A stretch of 8,201 nt of DNA from Roseibacillus sp. Its GTDB lineage: Bacteria > Verrucomicrobiota > Verrucomicrobiia > Verrucomicrobiales > Akkermansiaceae. Shown piece by piece: positions 6,740-8,201 of the stretch (position 1 is its first letter; each line of letters starts with the position of its first letter). The position numbers were made by a program, and so were the translations under genes. The notes under the pieces are model-generated. The model had not been told where the DNA came from, made no database searches, and saw only the letters and a program-made list of their open reading frames with translations. The DNA lies in NCBI GenBank assembly GCA_002729275.1, contig PBTP01000004.1:1-8201 (forward strand). The letters are read 5' to 3'.

Positions 6740-8201
6740 TTATAATCTTAGTTTTATTTGCCCGTTCGGGTTCTTCCCTGTTATTCTCTCCCAAATAGTT
6801 TTTCCAATTTTTATAATTGTTGTTGCATTGATAGCTAATAATTTTCTATACCGCGCTCCCCGTGCCAAATTATATGATGAATATTTCACTTTTTTCCCCC
6901 CGTTTGGTTGAATATGTTGGAGAGAGTTGATCGTTACTTTAACACAGTTCGTGAACGCACCCTCACCTATGGTGTCCACATCGCCTAATGTTAATGTTAG
7001 ATTCGTGCATCCTTGAAACGCGTTTGCACCAATTTTGATGACGTTTGGTATGTTCAAATCTGTCAATCCGGTGCATCCTTTAAACGCGTTTGCACCGATG
7101 TCCTGGAACTTGACATTTTGGATGTCTATTTTTGTCAATCCGGTGCATCCTTGAAACGCACCGGGATTTATATATATAACTTTCGGCATTGTAGGAGGTG
7201 GAGTGGACTGTGCAGAGTTTCTTAGTCTGTTTCTCACCATGGACACGAATTGCAATGCGGTGCATCCTTTAAACGCGTTTGTACCGATAACCGTGACTGT
7301 TGGCATATGCACTGTTTCCAGAGCGGTGCATCCTTGAAACGCATCTGCACTAATAAATTGAACATTTCGAATATATATAGATTGCAATCTATTTGTAAAA
7401 AACGGTTTCCTTTTCTGATCAGCTGCTGATTGTACATCCATTATTACCCGAGTATCATCGTCCTCCGGTGATTGAGTAGTCTCCGAGGTGATTTCGTATA
7501 CACCCACATTATTTTGTTCCAACTGCGCGAACGCGATATGATCGTGTGGGGAAATCGACACAGAGACCACCTTCGCGGATGTATCCAAAATTGTACGAGA
7601 TGTATAGTCGTCTTTATTCTTTTCCCACACCCGCACGGTCTTGTCGTCCGACCCGGACACGATGCGCTTTCCGTCGGGAGAAAACGACACCGAGGTCACC
7701 CAACCCGTGTGCCCCTCGAGCGGACCCAGCACGCACTGCCCCGACACGGCGTCCCACAACCGCACGGTCTTGTCCCCCGACCCGGACACAATGCGCGCGC
7801 CGTCGGGAGAAAACGACACCGAGAACACGGCACCCGTGTGCCCCTCGAGCGGACCCAGCACGCACTGCCCCGACACGGCGTCCCACACCCGCACGGTGTT
7901 GTCCCTCGACCCGGACACGATGCGCTTTCCGTCGGGAGAAAACGACACCGAGTTCACGCCACGCGTGTGCCCCTCGAGCGGACCCAGGACGCACTGCCCC
8001 GACACGGCGTCCCACACCCGCACGGTGCTGTCCTTCGACCCGGACACGATGCGCGCGCCATCGGGAGAAAACGACACCGAGGTCACGTACTCCGTGTGCC
8101 CCTCGAGCGGACCCAGCACGCACTGCCCCGACACGGCGTCCCACACCCGCACGGTCTTGTCCCACGACCCGGACACGATGCGCTTTCCGTCGGGAGAAAA
8201 C
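6740..8201 (-). CDS. WD40 - LRR_5 (BspA-like) fusion protein (5' end outside window)
   Basis: The frame is open to the right edge, so only the last 486 residues are visible and the true start is unseen. The GTG at 8176 lies inside a WD40 repeat and is not a start. The visible N-terminal part has one partial and four further WD40 units (G-H-T...S-V-S-F-S-P-D-G...I-V-S-G-S-x-D-x-T-V-R-V-W), then a degenerate blade ending about V-G-V-Y-E. A polar linker (T-Q-S-P-E-D-D-D) leads to six LRR_5 units with the I-G-x-x-A-F-x-G-C-T-x-L pattern. The tail is basic (G-K-K-V-K...R-Y-R-K) and ends at a TAA only 3 bases from the RPB2 stop. WD40 propellers and LRR_5 solenoids are both protein-binding scaffolds. 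A recognition or adaptor role is inferred; no enzymatic domain is visible, though one could lie upstream, as in NACHT-WD40 proteins. Confidence 0.9.
   Translation of the reverse strand, partial: FSPDGKRIVSGSWDKTVRVWDAVSGQCVLGPLEGHTEYVTSVSFSPDGARIVSGSKDSTVRVWDAVSGQCVLGPLEGHTRGVNSVSFSPDGKRIVSGSRDNTVRVWDAVSGQCVLGPLEGHTGAVFSVSFSPDGARIVSGSGDKTVRLWDAVSGQCVLGPLEGHTGWVTSVSFSPDGKRIVSGSDDKTVRVWEKNKDDYTSRTILDTSAKVVSVSISPHDHIAFAQLEQNNVGVYEITSETTQSPEDDDTRVIMDVQSAADQKRKPFFTNRLQSIYIRNVQFISADAFQGCTALETVHMPTVTVIGTNAFKGCTALQFVSMVRNRLRNSAQSTPPPTMPKVIYINPGAFQGCTGLTKIDIQNVKFQDIGANAFKGCTGLTDLNIPNVIKIGANAFQGCTNLTLTLGDVDTIGEGAFTNCVKVTINSLQHIQPNGGKKVKYSSYNLARGARYRKLLAINATTIIKIGKTIWERITGKNPNGQIKLRL
6908..7354 (-). repeat. 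LRR_5 (BspA-like) repeat region, six units
   Basis: Six units of about 21-24 residues with A-F-x-G-C-T-x-L cores (the last degenerate, A-F-T-N-C). In DNA, a block reading GGTGCATCC-TT-(G/T)AAACGC on the plus strand recurs near 7007, 7071, 7142, 7259 and 7325. The second unit carries an insertion rich in Asn, Arg, Ser and Pro (R-N-S-A-Q-S-T-P-P-P). This region is visibly more AT-rich than the WD40 part (40% GC over 7081-7140 by hand count). Confidence 0.85.
7715..8201 (-). repeat. Tandem 129-bp WD40 repeats, nearly identical
   Basis: Units of exactly 129 bases (43 residues) start at 8101, 7972 and 7843, with a partial unit from 8201 to 8102; a fifth begins at 7714 and diverges after R-V-W. 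From D-A-V-S-G-Q-C through P-L-E the units are nearly invariant in DNA. Differences concentrate at repeat positions 4-5 (EY, RG, GA, GW), 7 (T, N, F, T), 16 (alternating K and A), 23 (W, K, R, G, D) and 25 (K, S, N, K, K). One unit (7844-7972) is 68% GC by hand count. Confidence 0.93.

Noticed and set aside
7614..8165. Second minus-strand frame across the WD40 repeats
   Set aside because: It repeats with the same 129-base period only because the DNA does; its product (G-A-V-R-A-G-S-A-R-G-A-H) is not protein-like, while the other frame is a clear WD40 array.
8174..8176. GTG at 8176 as start of the WD40 gene
   Set aside because: The frame continues through it to the window edge with an intact WD40 segment (F-S-P-D-G-K-R-I), so the gene begins outside the window.
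7715..8201. Direct repeats considered as a CRISPR or regulatory array
   Set aside because: The 129-bp unit is wholly coding, has no spacer structure, and encodes exactly 43 residues of a WD40 blade.

Overview
The window looks like a stretch of a large nucleocytoplasmic DNA virus (Nucleocytoviricota) genome or a close relative. It carries an intronless eukaryote-type second-largest RNA polymerase subunit (RPB2). Spacing is very tight: 3 to 72 bases between genes, and two convergent stop codons only 3 bases apart. TATA-type promoter boxes sit at a fixed distance from each start codon, and the accessory genes (BspA/DUF285 surface repeats, LRR_5 repeats, WD40 repeats, patatin lipase) are typical of giant viruses. 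A compact protist locus cannot be fully excluded. I do not name a family or genus.

Layout: (1) 2175 to 1, minus strand, running off the left edge. This is a secreted modular surface protein with a signal peptide, BspA/DUF285 repeats, six Cys-rich Asp-loop repeats and a C-terminal cupredoxin-like domain. (2) 2213-3085, minus: patatin-like phospholipase. (3) 3140-3667, minus: unrecognised 175-residue protein with a Gly/Ala linker and a (TG)6 microsatellite near its 3' end. (4) 3740-6736, plus: complete RPB2, divergent from gene 3. (5) 6740-8201, minus, running in from the right edge: WD40-LRR_5 fusion protein, convergent with RPB2.

All four visible gene starts have TATAAA or TATATA whose first T lies 26-27 bases before the A of the ATG. 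Two of them share an identical 17-base box. This points to one core promoter architecture with very short 5' leaders. RPB2 would belong to the virus-encoded transcription machinery that could read these promoters. The other genes look like host-interaction or virion-surface functions: a secreted adhesin-like protein, a lipase, and a repeat protein whose nearly identical WD40 units differ mainly at a few positions expected to face a ligand.

The most interesting signals are the type-1-copper-like C-terminal domain on a viral BspA-type protein, the WD40 array that appears both homogenised and diversified, and the fixed-distance promoter box. No intergenic gap exceeds 100 bases. I saw no tRNA, rRNA, CRISPR array or insertion sequence.
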